Positions 11,332 through 23,359 of a DNA stretch of 64,000 bases are shown here, one piece after another. Each line of letters begins with the position of its first letter. Within the stretch, counting starts at the first letter, position 1. This stretch comes from Seminavis robusta (Eukaryota; Bacillariophyta; Bacillariophyceae; Naviculales; Naviculaceae). The notes under the pieces are model-generated. The model saw only the letters and a list, made by a program, of their open reading frames with translations. It was not told the origin of the DNA and searched no databases. Made by a program: the position numbers and the translations under genes. Location: contig CAICTM010000147.1 of the NCBI GenBank assembly GCA_903772945.1, forward strand, positions 41,955-105,954, given 5' to 3'.

Positions 11332-13267
11332 ATGTCCATTCCAAGCCGAAAAAGACAGTTCGTGGTCTTGCTGCTGCTATCAGTGCCCATGAGCGCCATG
11401 ACCGTGTTGGCCAACTCGTATATAGTAACGGACGCCACCATGGATGTTTCCTTATCGTGGTACAAGGACCGATTTCGCAGTGGCACTTTGAACATGAATG
11501 ATGCCGTGGACTCGATTGGTGACTGGGATACCTCTAGGATTACCACCATGGCGCGTCTCTTTGAAGGCTTTCACGACTTTACCGCTGACTTGAGTCTGTG
11601 GGATGTGAGCCGTGTTACCGATATGCGGCGCATGTTCAAGGGATGTGCCGCCTTTAACGCGCCTTTGATCGATTGGAATGTCGCTCAAGTACAAGACACC
11701 AGTGACATGTTCAATGGGGCTTCCATATTCAACCAAGATCTCACCAATTGGAACACACAATCCGTTACCTCCATGGCAAGAATGTTCCAAGCGGCGTACT
11801 TGTTCCGCGGAGACCTTGCCAATTTTGATACCCAACGGGTCGTTGACATGAGTCTCATGTTTCATGTACGTTCATACATACATCACAAAGCAACAACAAT
11901 CAGTGGTATTCTGATGATTCCATTTATACTCATCCCATTTTTATTTGTCCATTTTATATTTTAAATGTTTAAAGGAAGCCACACTGTTCCCGGGAGGAAA
12001 CTTGAGTGGCTGGGATGTATCACGAGTCACGGCCATGCATCAAATGTTTGAACGAGCCACTTCCTTTCAAGGACGGGGACTCGAATTGTGGGATGTCTCG
12101 CAGGTCGCCTCAACCTCCCGCATGTTTGCCAATGCCGTTTCCTTTAACGGCGATTTACGAGATTGGAAACTTACCAGCGCCATTACTATGGGAGGCATGT
12201 TTGCCGGAGCACTGCAATACGATCAACGGTTGTGTTGGGATGCACTCGATACCAATCTCATTGTTGATGCCATGGATATGTTTTGTGGAACCAGAGATGC
12301 CCATTTGGATCCCTGTTGTGTGGAAGACTTTTTGGCGTTGGAGTCGTGTTGCAGTACCAGTGTGGGAGGATGTCGCACCATGTGTACCGATGTCATTCAA
12401 GCAGCCGATGAAGCCGATACGTTTAATCTCGTGGACGTCGATATTTCACAGTGGCAAACATCCGATCCGGAACAGGATGATGATGATGATGCACCACAGC
12501 AAAAAGATGACAAAGACAAGAATGATAATGACGACGACGACCAAGTCAACGATGACGAGGCACCCACCGCAACACCCACCACGCCGCCATCGCTTCGTCC
12601 CACTTCCGCACGGCAAACACCACAGCCAACCGCTGCACCCGTAACACCCGAACCGACAATCACACCGCCCGAAACGGGAGCTCCAACGCCATCACCCGAA
12701 ACGGAATCTCCAACGACAACACCCGTCATGACGACAGCTGCTCCGACACCCAAACCACCCGTCGCCAGTGAACCACCGAAAACACCCGCACCGACACCAG
12801 ACATGACCAATGCTCCTGCGCCAACGACGACAACGACGACAACTCCCACCACTACGACAATTTCAGCCGCCACGGAAGAACAACAAGAACAACAACAAGC
12901 AGGAGCAAATACGACAATATTACCAATCACCATGGAACCGACCAGTGATACAGACGATTTTGTATTGCAACGACCAGATGCCGATGATCTATTCCTGGTC
13001 GAAGATTCCTCCGGAACAACACAAGAAACGGTCGTGGTCGCGGAAACAGCACAAACCGATACCGTATCGTTGGAATACGTCGATGGCGAAAATATCTTGA
13101 CGGCAATCGAAGATATTAACGAAGAAGACAGGCATGCCGATTCCACTACCATTGCCGTTACCGTCGTTTTTATTGTCATTATATTCGTCATGCTCATTGC
13201 CTTTGCCGCGGGGTCTTGGAGAATGCAAAAGACGCCCTTTCCGGGAATGCCCGTCGAAGACAACTAA
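11332..13267 (+). CDS. BspA-like (DUF285) type I membrane surface protein
   Basis: Two exons, 11332-11865 and 11975-13267, with a 109-bp GT-AG intron in phase 0, give 608 residues. ATG 11332 is chosen because it begins a signal peptide (RKRQFVVLLLLSVPMSAM). Seven or eight repeats of the BspA/DUF285 type follow, for example WDTSRITTMARLFEG and WDVSRVTDMRRMFKG. The intron falls inside a repeat (MFH|EATLF), so splicing restores the periodicity. A Cys-rich block (LDPCCV...ESCC...CRTMC), an Asp-rich tract, a Thr/Pro-rich stalk and one membrane segment (VTVVFIVIIFVMLIAFAAG) with a short tail complete it. Family knowledge suggests extracellular binding or adhesion; the ligand is unknown. It faces a paralogue on the opposite strand at 14446-16247. 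Confidence 0.85.
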
Positions 13268-14445
13268 GCATGTCAACCAAGCAAGGGATGATGCATGATG
13301 GGATCATGGCTCCAATTTATTTTAAAACAAGATCTGGTGGTTTTTGGGAAGGAAAAACAAACAATCACACCGGTGCTACATACAACAAGAACGTCTGTCT
13401 GGCCGTTACTGGCGTCTACATTGTGAGATTCTGGCAGACACGAAGTCGGAACTTGGACAACCGTGTGATTGCAGGTGGAACTATCGGGGGAAAAGCGTTT
13501 TGTGGATTTATGTGGTTTTATGTTTTACTGTTTCAACTACTTCATTTCATGCACTTTTTATGTACTTACTAAATCAATCAACAACAACAATCTGCTAGGA
13601 AAGGTTCTTTTGGATAAAGAGCAACGGAATAAAGCGGACTTTGACGAGGGTCGCGGCACAAAGCATGGCACGTTCCGCTCTCTGGTGTCAATGCATTCTT
13701 CACACGCTATTGTGTCGTCGTCTTCTCGAGTGCTTGCTACCTCGGGAAGAAGATGGACTGGTTAGGTTTGTCTTGTTACCAAGTGGAAGGCCTGAGCAAT
13801 CTGCAGTCTTTTCTCGCATTCACGCTACGTGCCAGAGAAAAAATAATGTCGGTCCTCCCCACAGAGCTTCCCAGCCGTTGTTCGAATAGCCTCTAAAGTC
13901 AACCGTCTCATTGGCACACACGGGCAACTATCATTTGATTTCAAAGGACATGCTCGTTGGCTTTGTGTGTGATCGCATGCTTGTGTGGATTGGAAACTCT
14001 TGTTCGCGTCCGTGTGAGCAATCGTCATGCACTGAAGCAATCAGGCTCGTAGCTCTGGAACCGAATCGAATGATGAATCGACCGAGGGCGTTTCCTTTGT
14101 GATACTGTTTCTCCAGACGCGAAAGCTTCGTGGAACAGGGCCTTCACGTTGACGAAGTCCTGACCGAGCCGCACACACACATACAAAGCAAACCCCCCTC
14201 ACCAACTCCAGTATCGAATTGCTACAACTTGTGCTACTGGTGGTATCCAGTCGAGGATTGTCCCGTAATGGAACAGTAATGCATAGCGCTTGTTTAGCTT
14301 GATATGAGTTATTCTGTGAACATTGTATCGACAGCCCTGTGGTTTCCCTCCCGGGTCCCCTTCCATTATTTCAACCGTTTCATTTCCTATACCGGCTCCC
14401 AAGAAAAATGACACAATGATGCTGTCCTTCTCCAAAAGCAAAAAA
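13268..14445. other. Intergenic space between two convergent BspA-like genes
   Basis: Shared 3' flank of two convergently transcribed paralogues. Several overlapping short open frames were examined and none shows recognisable protein content or splice structure. Polyadenylation regions of both genes must lie here but are not resolved. Confidence 0.4.
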
Positions 14446-16247
14446 TCAATAGCTGTCATTTGCGTTCGACCAATCCACCAGGGCTTCTTGTCCTTCCAAG
14501 GGATCCAAGTGTCCTGAATCATCAGCGGTGAGATGTGACGTGTCCACGAGAGCATCGAATCCTTCCAAGGGCGCCACCACCCCCGAATCATGTACGGTGG
14601 TGAAGTTTTGCGTGTCGTCCATGAGAGCCTCTAGTCCTTCCAAGGGCACCATCAATCCCGAATCATGAGCCGTGAGATGTAGCGTATTAGTTTCCTCGTC
14701 GTAGTCGTCCGAACTTCGTCGTAATTGTTGTGTCGGGTGCATGGAGGACGATGGTCTCAGCCAGGATACAGTCAGAATGATGAGGAGGACCAGCAGCACC
14801 CCCCCGACAATGGATCCCGTCAATATCCATACATTGTTGCGCAAGTCGTTGGTCTCTGTTTCGGAAGCCCGGGATGTTGTCAATTGAGTGGCTCCGCTGT
14901 TGTCGGTTGCAGTGTCCTCCGTCGTCATCTTGTCGTGTGGTTGCGTCTCGTGAATATCGTCCTCCTCAGGCATGAACCCCTCGGGAAGGATTTTTGGAGT
15001 GCTGTCATCGTCGTCACCTTCCTTAATGTCGTCGAGTTCCTCCTCGTCTTGCTCCGTGTTGTCGAGCGTGGCATCATCATCATCGTCCGTGGCTGTTGCA
15101 TTATCTATCGCAGCAGCCACAGGAGAGCTTGTTGTTGTGATGGTTGTAGTGTTGTGGTAAGGAGACGCCATCACCGTTGGGGCAACCGTGGGAGGGGTGG
15201 ATTGTGGTACTGTGGAATTTGCAGTGTCCTTGCATTCCATACTACATCCTTTGGGTTGGCAACACGTATCTTGCATGATTTGGGCGTCGACACAACAAGG
15301 ATCGAGCTGTACCGGTGAGTCACAGAGTAGATTGTGGAGAGGACTGATAAAGGGATCCAAGGCAGCGGAACGATCAATGGAAATTTCCTTGTGGAGTGCC
15401 GTGACCAAGGTGTCCCAACACAGTGTTTGATGTAGACTGAGTGCTCCCTGGAACATGTTGTGAAAGGTCATGACGCTTGCCACATTCCAGCTGGACAAGT
15501 CTTGATTGAAAGACACGGCTTGCCGAAAGGTATTTTGAAAGGAAACAATGGAGGAAGTATTCCAACTCTGAATGGGCTCATTAAAGTTTGTGGCTCGACT
15601 AAAGGCATCACTTGTAAATTGGATGCGGGAGGTATCCCAGCTGGCCAAGCCACGTCCTTGGAACATTGTTGCTCTCTGCAATCCATTAAAAAAGACAAGA
15701 GTCAGATACAAACAGATACTTGATTAGTCACGAAATAGAATTTAACCTTTGCTGTTGCATGCTTTGAAAGAATGTGTGAACTTACATGAGCCATGAAACT
15801 AATGTCCGTAACACTGGATGTATCAAAGTTGGTCAAGTCTCCGTCAAAGGTGGAAGCAGATCGAAACATCCGAGCCATGGTGGTAACTTTGGAAGTGTCC
15901 CACAAGAGTGGCTCGGTGGGATTGTAGTTGGAACATCCACTGAAGCAATCCCTCATGGAAGTGACTTTGGAGGTATCCCATTGACTGATATCGGCATTGA
16001 ATCGACTCTGCCCTCGAAAGAGTCCAGCAAAGTTGGTGACTCGAGAAGTGTCCCACTCTTCAATGGGTCCACCATAGAGGGACAAGACCACTGCTTGATC
16101 ACGTAGATTCCCATGCCAGAGCTTGACAGCATCGTGAATGGTAGTGTCGTCCAGTACTACCTCACTGGCTTGAGAGTGGATGGAGGGTAGCCAACTCAAG
16201 AGCATGAGAAGGAAGAGTAAGATGAAGGAATCAAAAGGATTCGTCAT
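14446..16247 (-). CDS. BspA-like (DUF285) type I membrane protein with repeated cytoplasmic tail
   Basis: Exons 16247-15786 and 15675-14446 flank a 110-bp GT-AG intron in phase 0 and encode 563 residues. A signal peptide (FILLFLLMLLSWLPSIHS) precedes WDTSKVTSM-type repeats. The intron sits at the same place as in the opposite-strand paralogue (MAH|RATMF versus MFH|EATLF), which shows common ancestry. A Cys block (LDPCCVDAQ, DTCC, GCSMEC), an acidic linker and a membrane segment (WILTGSIVGGVLLVLLIILT) follow. The tail then carries three copies of a 23-25-residue unit with the core DSGxxxPLEGxxALxD. This tail repeat is absent from the paralogue. The extracellular role is inferred from the family; the tail repeats could be docking sites for a cytoplasmic partner. 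Confidence 0.85.
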
Positions 16248-17181
16248 GGTCTTTCGTTCTTAGTTACAGTAGGAGGATAGATAGATGATTGGCGTATCAA
16301 TGGGATGTTGTGGACGATGTCTCTCTCAATGATACTCTGCTACCTCTAGCTAGCTATGCATACGGTGGGTTATCCTACTACAGCTCTACTACTAGTCTCG
16401 GAGCATCCACCTTCATTCATTGGAATGACAACTTGACAACTCCACAGAATTTCAAACTGAAGGAGTACCAACAGAATGTGTCTTGATCGCCAATGCTATC
16501 TCAGCTTTTCAGGAGTATAGTATCCACAACACCGGAACACTTTCAGTTTTTGTTGGGAAGATGGACAAGAAGAGATACCGGTGGCAGCATGGATTTGTGG
16601 TTGGAGTGTTGATTTTGATGGAGCCAATTTGTGTTCAGGTGAAGGCCACTTGTCTCAGCGCGTGACAAACATGAAAGGAGTGACACACATATTTAGCTGC
16701 ATGCCGGCTGTTGGTGATTTGACGTCACACTTCTCGATTTGAACAGTCTGGGAAGCACCGGCCCGAATAACGATCGAACTGAATGCATGGATCAATTGAA
16801 TTCAATCGAATGATTCGATTCGATTCAGCCGAGTCGAATTGAGTGACGAGTCGAGGAAAGTCAAAGTCACAGTCCCGTGACAGTCCTCGCGACCGACCAG
16901 AGTGCACCGGTGGTACAGTCTCCCTTTGCCGCACCAAAACCAAACAAGGTTACGGTACGCTGTTACGCTATGCATTTCTAACGGATCAATCCATTACAAA
17001 AACACAGCTACCACCGAAGAGGAAGAAGGTTCAAAGAGCTTTCCTAGACAAGGACAAGGACAAGGACAAGAAGTAACCCACAACCTTCTTCATAACTGTG
17101 TCCGCACGTTGCTGCTAGCCAGCTGTGAGGATCGGCACGTTTTTGCTTCAGGGTTTGGAGGTTGCACACCGCTAGTAGGGC
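16248..17181. other. Intergenic region
   Basis: No supported gene. A cluster of overlapping GATTCGA/GAATTGA inverted half-sites lies at about 16795-16855. A short Lys/Asp-coding run (GACAAGGACAAGG) ends in a stop at about 17074, just before a SnoaL-like relic. It could be the decayed N-terminus of that copy. Confidence 0.35.
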
Positions 17182-17397
17182 ACTGGAACTCACACCAAAG
17201 ACTTTGGATTCGCAAACTTTCCTGTAATCCCTGCCACAGGAAGGTATGTGGCATTGGATCCTGAACGACTGTGGTTGACCATGAAAGAAGGAAAGATTCA
17301 TAGGATGGATGTCACAGCTCTTGGAAACTTGACAGGACCTCGGGGCATCTACATCTCTGTTGGTGGCAAGTTGGAAATGCCTCCCACATCCGGCTGA
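17182..17397 (+). pseudogene. 5'-truncated relic of NTF2/SnoaL-like family gene
   Basis: From 17182 the frame reads TGTHTKDFGFANFPVIPATG, then RLWLTMKEGKIHRMDVTALG and ISVGGKLEMPPTSG with a stop at 17395-17397. This is the C-terminal third of the family seen complete at 25685-26335, including the GTHT and final VGGKLEMPP blocks. There is no start codon or upstream domain in frame, and the sequence immediately 5' has lost similarity. It is clearly related to the family but cannot encode the whole fold. A distant 5' exon cannot be excluded. Confidence 0.75.
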
Positions 17398-19555
17398 GCA
17401 AGAGCGATGCAAGCAAACGATCATGTTCGCACCGGATGTTCATTTGTAAATAGATATACAGTAGGTATAGTTTGAATCTAAGACAAATACGTACATCATG
17501 ACAACGCCCTAGCAATGCGCGAGATTGCAATATCTGCCAGGTTGTTTCCATTTCAAAGATGTGGAAGAGGAGCAGCCAGGTGCTAGGGAGGAAGACTCTA
17601 ACGTTTTCGGATGCGGCAGCTAGAGAGGCACTAGTACGAGGTAGTAGCTAGCTTGCCGCATCAGCCAGCAGCCAAGTACCGGTACCGGTAGGATCATGCC
17701 CACTCTTGTGGCACTCTTCGCGGGGCTTGAATGTACTCCAGGAGGCTCAGGTTGCTTCCAGCCGTGATGTGGCTGCGTGACCAAAACCCACACAACTCAC
17801 GACTTGCGTTCCTCCTTCATTCAGGCCCACTCCAATTTTAAAACTGACTGAAGTGAAAGACCTGCTGTTGACAACCGGTCGGAATTGGAGAGCCAAAAGA
17901 GGACCGAGCACCCACCAAGCGGTCAATGACCACCACCAGCCAGCCCATAACGTACCTGTTCCACCCCGTGGCTGCTGCTAACCGAAGCCATCCTGTAGAG
18001 TAGCTGGTAGGTGGCCAGCTCTAGTAGCTGGTAGCTAGTAGACTAGCTAGTACAGCAGTGACTGGTAATCAAACCAGTGAAGTTGGCTATTCGTAGAGTG
18101 GTGCAGGGGAAGAAGCAGGGCTTCAATCTTGAAAGGTTCCACGGCAGCCCCTTTTGTGTTCCACTTCAACTAGCTAGGCATCCAAAGATGAGTACCACCG
18201 TACCGTAGTATTTTCTTGCATTCCATCATCTTCGACAAGAACATGCTAGCATGGTTGCAATGGTACATCGTACATTTAGTCCAGTTCTCTCTTTGTTTGG
18301 TTTGACCGTTTGACGATTATTTGTTACGAGATGGACAGAGTTCAAGAATAATCAACGTGTGGAAAGTGACAACTCATGACTCGTCACAAAAGGCATTTCA
18401 ACTACGGAATGACAGCTTTGGAATGCAGGTAGATATGGTAAACCTTATTTATGCTTGACTATTTATTTACCGCAACTATTGGCTTCCAGCACCAATCGGT
18501 CAGTGACCACCGGTGCAGTACGGACACATACTGGCTGACCAGTGGCAGTCTGGTAGCGATGCTGGCTGGAGAAGTTAGCTGCTTGTACTCGTGAAGTTGC
18601 TTGGGGATTGGCTACTACTGTACTGGCCTATCCAGTGATGTACCTGTGGTCTACCCTTGGTGAGTTGGTCTCTACTAGTAGTCTAGTCTTTAATCCCTTC
18701 TGTGTTCCTGAAGTGTTTCTGGTCGAGTTGTGTTTGGTGTTGCCTGATAGAGTCATCCTCCTCCGCCAGAGACCAAAATGTAATTCCACAGCATCCGAAG
18801 ACGAGCAAAACCAGTTTCCTGACAGGATGCACGGACAAGGCAAGCATTCTTGATGCTAGTTATGCATAGGAAGACGAAATTGCAAGCTTTCCGGCACAAG
18901 AAGAGATCCGTACCGCTACTACTCGTACCGTTAGATGGCTGTATGCATACCGGTAGGACTAAGTATGTATGTGTGCGGATGCGTACCGGTACCGTTCTGG
19001 TAGCTTCTCGTAGTCTACTCCTGCGGAGATTTGGGCTTCTGACGAGTTTATCTGCCGAAGCGAAGCAGACAGTTTTGAGAACTCGAAGCAAGATACGTCG
19101 TACATGCCAACAACACTTCGATGCATATCGCAGTTACGGTGCGAACTATTAGAAAACACTCAAGAACTCAAGAATGTTCCAAGTGTGAATGCGGATGTAC
19201 TCTTAGAGTTCTCTTCTAAAGTCTCTTAAAAAAAATAATGTAATACCTTTTAAAATGGTCTCTGAGTTGGACTCAAAGCCCGCGCCAGAAGCTTGCCGGA
19301 TGAGCGGATGTGGAACAGATCGGATACTCGAGTCCACAGAGTTGCCCACAGTACGGTACAGTTTATTATCAAACCGAGAATGGTGGATCTCGAAGGACGA
19401 GAAGTGCAACGACTTTTACGAAGGTCACAGGGGGGTGGAGAAATCCCGGCCATTCAATACAAAGGACAGCCAGCCGGAGGCTAGTGCCCTCAACTTGCAT
19501 TTTTCTAAAAGCCAAGGAACGCAAGGGTTCTGGTTTGACGGCTATACGGCTATCG
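17398..19555. other. Intergenic region
   Basis: About 2.1 kb with no supported gene. CTAG/AGCT microsatellites (for example 17640-17660, 18020-18050) and ACCGGTAC-type palindromes are scattered through it. Small open frames in 18600-19160 show no recognisable content. Confidence 0.4.
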
Positions 19556-19790
19556 GTAGCCTTAACCTTGGGAAACAGAACCATATGTACGCAAGGGAAA
19601 CCGCACCATATGTATGCGACACTACCGGTAGCCTTAACCTTGCAAGGGAAACAGAACCATATGTACGTAAGGGAAACAGTACCTTATGTATGCGACACTA
19701 CGGTAGCCTTAACCTTGCAAGGGAAACAGCACCATATGTACAGTAGCCTTAACCTTGCAAGGAAATCGCACCATATGTACGCGACACACA
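19556..19790 (+). repeat. Minisatellite with about 73-bp unit
   Basis: About three imperfect copies of a unit start with TAGCCTTAACCTTG and contain one or two ACC(A/T)TATGTA boxes ending in GCGACACTAC. Copies start near 19557, 19630 and 19704, with a shortened one at about 19744. A CA-rich microsatellite (about 19786-19830) follows immediately. Confidence 0.75.
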
Positions 19791-19923
19791 CACCACACAC
19801 AACACACACACACAACCACAACACACACAAGATAAAGTTCAAAAGGCCTCAGCTTGCTAGCTGGTAGTTGAGGGCAACCAAGGTATACAGTATACCATGA
19901 TCAAGACAGCAGTAGACAGACAG

Positions 19924-19947
19924 GGAGGAGCAGGAAAACGCATTACA
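19924..19947 (+). repeat. Left terminal inverted repeat of Harbinger element
   Basis: Begins GGAGGAGCAGGAAAACGC. It pairs with the reverse complement of 23360-23383, with one mismatch at position 5. Similarity resumes further inside as CATTACACAC after a gap. Confidence 0.9.
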
Positions 19948-20117
19948 CCACTACACAAGCCATTACACACTACATGGAAGTACTATTTTATAAGGGTATT
20001 CAACAGCTACCCTTTTTGGTTACATGAGCACTCACAAGTTGCTCTAGATTGGTTGGTTGTTGTAGTGTTTACAGTGTGCCTAACACACATCAAAGCCATG
20101 GCTGTTGTTGAGTTTGT

Positions 20118-21026
20118 CTAGTGATGAGGGGTCAGGTTGTTGTATTCAATATCACCCTTCTTCTTGCCCTTGGCATGCCTCTTCCTCATGACAAAGGATT
20201 GAGCTACCCTCTTCTTCCTCTTTTCAGCCAAGTCGACATGGCAGAACAATGCACCAGACTCAAAGCTGGGGAAGGTCACATTCAGGGTAGAGGGATCAAC
20301 TGGAAATGGGAGCTCCATGGTGAATTCTGAAATGACATCACCTCTGACATCAAGAATGGACCTGACATACTGCTGCATGGCATGGCGCCTCACATTGGTA
20401 TCCTCTAGGTTCTCCCTTGTGTGTTGTTGATAGAGATAATAGAACTCCCCAATATCCAACAGGTCTTGGTGCCACTTCTCACTGATAGTCAGCTTCTTGC
20501 CATTTGCAGAGACCATAGTTTCAATGTCGGCTTCAGTCGCTCCACTGCTCAGCCAGACAATAATAGTGACATGGCGAATTCCATGCTCATTCTCCCATTC
20601 CTTGACCATCCTCTTCGGCTTCCAAGTAGTGGGGCCATCATCATCGGCATCAGCTTCCTCATCATCATTGTCAGCCATGGAGGGAAGCTGCGCAACTGCA
20701 GGAGGCCTGGCTGCCACGGCAGGGACTTGGTTGCGAGGAACAAAGCTGGGAAGAATGGGTAGTGGTCCATCATCATCTTGTGGTGGTTGTGGTCCTCTGA
20801 GAGCAACACCAGCAGCCATTCCTCTTGCTTTGTTGAACTGAGAGCGAAACTGGTTTGTGTTGTACTTCTGAAAGCGCTCATGCATGGCTCTCACAGCAGC
20901 AGGTAGCTCATCAGTAATGGCCCCAGTCTGGAACAAGCGAAGAAGGAACTTGAAATCGCTTCCATCTTGCTTGAAGATGTGTTTCACAGGTTCCCCTTTC
21001 TTTGCCAGACTCTTTCTCGATGACAT
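20118..21026 (-). CDS. Harbinger accessory protein (ORF1-type)
   Basis: A 302-residue frame is read from ATG 21026-21024. The frame stays open to 21296, but the extra N-terminus looks non-coding. It begins MSSRKSLAKKGEPVKHIFKQ, and a helical block follows (LLRLFQTGAITDELPAAVRA, then HERFQKYNTNQFRSQFNKAR). Next come a Pro-rich acidic linker and a C-terminal beta-rich part (VTIIVWLSSGATEADIE, FYYLYQQHTRENL). A basic tail (KRKKRVAQSFVMRKRHAKGK) may be a nuclear localisation signal. Harbinger elements usually carry a second gene whose Myb/SANT-like product brings the transposase to the nucleus and to DNA; the position and helical block fit that role. I do not see a diagnostic SANT signature, so the function is inferred from context. 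Confidence 0.75.
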   Translation of the reverse strand: MSSRKSLAKKGEPVKHIFKQDGSDFKFLLRLFQTGAITDELPAAVRAMHERFQKYNTNQFRSQFNKARGMAAGVALRGPQPPQDDDGPLPILPSFVPRNQVPAVAARPPAVAQLPSMADNDDEEADADDDGPTTWKPKRMVKEWENEHGIRHVTIIVWLSSGATEADIETMVSANGKKLTISEKWHQDLLDIGEFYYLYQQHTRENLEDTNVRRHAMQQYVRSILDVRGDVISEFTMELPFPVDPSTLNVTFPSFESGALFCHVDLAEKRKKRVAQSFVMRKRHAKGKKKGDIEYNNLTPHH

Positions 21027-21989
21027 GGTCGATCTGCCGCTTGCTGTTTCCTGCTTGGCCAATTGCTGTTGCTTTGGCTGGTGTTTTCGATTTGTGAGAA
21101 GATAGGTGAGAAGATAGGAAGAGCGCCATTTTGAGGATCGCCATCTTGGTGGTTGACTACTGATTGTGCTGGAAAGCCACACCTGTGCAGTTTTGTGGAG
21201 TTCGCTTGTCAATACCGGCAAGATCGATCTTGCCAGGTGAGTTGCCGGGAATAAAATTTCAGACGCATGTGGTTCACCGGAAGGCTTATCGGTCATACTG
21301 GTTCATACTGGTTCGCGATTTTCTTCTTCCTCTCAGCCCATGTGCAAAGGGGCGGCCAGCGCTTTTCCAACACTCTGTCCCAAATTTGGATCAATTGGTG
21401 CTCACATTTCTAGGCTCCATTTGGTTCCAATTTCTAAGGGCGTGCCATGGGTGTGTAACACCCATCACAAATCGCCCCACACACATATCGCCCTTTCCAG
21501 CTAGTGATATAGAACACTACAAAGACCTAGCCTGTTCAACTTGGGCGGTCCCTTCTTTTACTAGTAATAGACAGTGCACCTAAGCCTTCTTTGGCTAGGA
21601 AGGTGGTCTTCCAGGTTTCTATATCGCCTCCTGAAATTGGCGATCCAGGCCCTCAGGACGTCCTGGAACGCTTTTTACCAGGGCGTTGTACACTCTTCAG
21701 CCCTGGAAATAGCCATTGCTGGTGTTGAATCTACATCTTAGAAGTATACTACAGCAGCCTCTATTAGCTAGACACTTTCATCTTTGACCATAACTTGCAT
21801 ATCGGTGGTGGCCTGGACGTTCTGGCTGTAATGGGGCGATTTTCGTCTTCTGAGGCAAGGTCCCTCTTGCCATTGGCAAGCCCTAGCATTTTGGAACGAA
21901 ATGTGGCCAGGAAAAACAAACATATTTGAATTATTGCGCCAAATGAGAAGCACATAAACACCAAACGTCCAGTGCTCCTCTCTTAAGCC

Positions 21990-23267
21990 ATGCAGGATTG
22001 GGCTGATTCCGAAATGAGCAATCTTGTCAAGCTGAAAATCGACACTTTTCAGTTCCAAGCATCTTCCACCATGACAGCGTCTTTTTTCTTGCTGGTACCG
22101 GCATCTCAATTTGGTCTTACAAGGTTGACAATGGTCACCCAGTCGACACCGCCTACCGAATTGTACAGAGCGCTACAGGTAAGCCGGACATGACTAGACT
22201 GGATCTATTATCTTCGAGTTTTCTGTCATCTTCGAGTTTCGAAATTCTCACAAAATTGACTTCAACAATGCAGATCACAGCTGACACAATTATCAGAACA
22301 GCTTCCATCTACCAAGGGCTTACAGCGAGAGCAGTCAACCATGAGGCCTATCGCTATCAGCGGACATTTCGTGGCTGTTTTGGTGTGGCTCCTCATCTTG
22401 CGGCAGAACTGTGGAACATGCTGGACGATGAAGATCCCCTCAGTGACATTCGATGGGTAACCTACTTTCTGGCCACACTCATGTTCCTCAGGACATACAC
22501 TGTCACCGCTGTACTGGCCATGATCTTCATGAAGGATGAAAAGACCATTCGCCATTGGGTGTGGGTGTTTATTGAGAAGATCGCGAGCTTGGACTTGGTG
22601 AGCCATGAGCAAGCTTTCTTCTTCACTTTTATCAATCGCCGTCTTCATCAACAGAGAGCGCTCACCATGTACATGTTGCACTCCAACACCACTCCTCCAG
22701 ATCAGATGGGAGTACCGACGGATGAATGACAATGGCAGTCGGTGTCTGGTGACTGTTGATGGCACTGACTTTCGCATCAGGGAACCAGGTCCTTTCTCAA
22801 CTGGTTGGTTTACCAAGAAGTTCAATGGTCCTGGACTGAGGTATGAAATTGGTGTTTGTATTCAGACTGGATGGATTGTGTGGATCAATGGACCCTTCCC
22901 TTGTGGTGAATGGGTTGATATTGCCATTTCTTTGTCATCTTTGGTCCACATGTTTGAGGGAGATGAGAGAGCTGTGGCTGACAAAGGGTACAGGGGGTAT
23001 CCTCAGTACTTTGACTGCCCATGGCGACACCTTGACAATCAACAGCAGACTAGCAGGAAGGCTCTTGCAAGGGCCAGGCACGAATGTGTCAATAGGAGAC
23101 TCAAGGAATGGAGCTGCCTCCTTCAGAGGTGGCGCCATTCCCTTGATAAACATGGTAAGATGGCCCATGCTGTGGCCAACATTGTGCAGCTCCAAATTAT
23201 GGAGCGGCCAATGTGGCAGGTGGAGTACTATGATAGAGTCAACAATGAGTTTGACTTTGATTATTAA
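21990..23267 (+). CDS. PIF/Harbinger DDE transposase, three exons
   Basis: Exons 21990-22178, 22274-22597 and 22701-23267 are joined by GT-AG introns of 95 and 103 bp, all phase 0, giving 359 residues. Splicing joins ...KIASLDL to IRWEYRRMNDNGSRCLVTVD, exactly where the family has a continuous core. Catalytic acids are visible: D in TVDGTDF (codon 22758), D in VADKGYRG (codon 22980) and E in ARHECVNRRLKEW (codon 23082). The FxxIxNE-like flanks are conserved. The N-terminal helical region (QRTFRGCFGVAPHLAAELWN) is typical of DDE_Tnp_4 proteins. The first exon is the least certain: alternative starts are ATG 22014 or 22071. No frameshift or premature stop is seen, so the enzyme may be active. 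Confidence 0.85.
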
Positions 23268-23359
23268 ATAGTTTGTAGTTACTCTACTAGTTGCAGCCTC
23301 ACTATTAGCCATAGCATTGACAGTCAACAACCAACCAGTCTACTCAGGTGTGTAATGCT

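Noticed and set aside
12397-13263. 288-codon minus-strand frame over the BspA-like gene
   Set aside because: It is a shadow of the Thr/Pro/Asp-rich stalk; the plus-strand reading has signal peptide, repeats, splice and membrane segment.
14199-14591. 130-codon minus-strand frame overlapping the end of the BspA-like paralogue
   Set aside because: It overlaps the tail repeats out of frame and has no recognisable content; the overlapping in-frame reading is well supported.
19556-19790. Repeat-spacer look of the minisatellite as a CRISPR array
   Set aside because: The units are contiguous tandem copies with no unique spacers, in eukaryotic DNA with introns.
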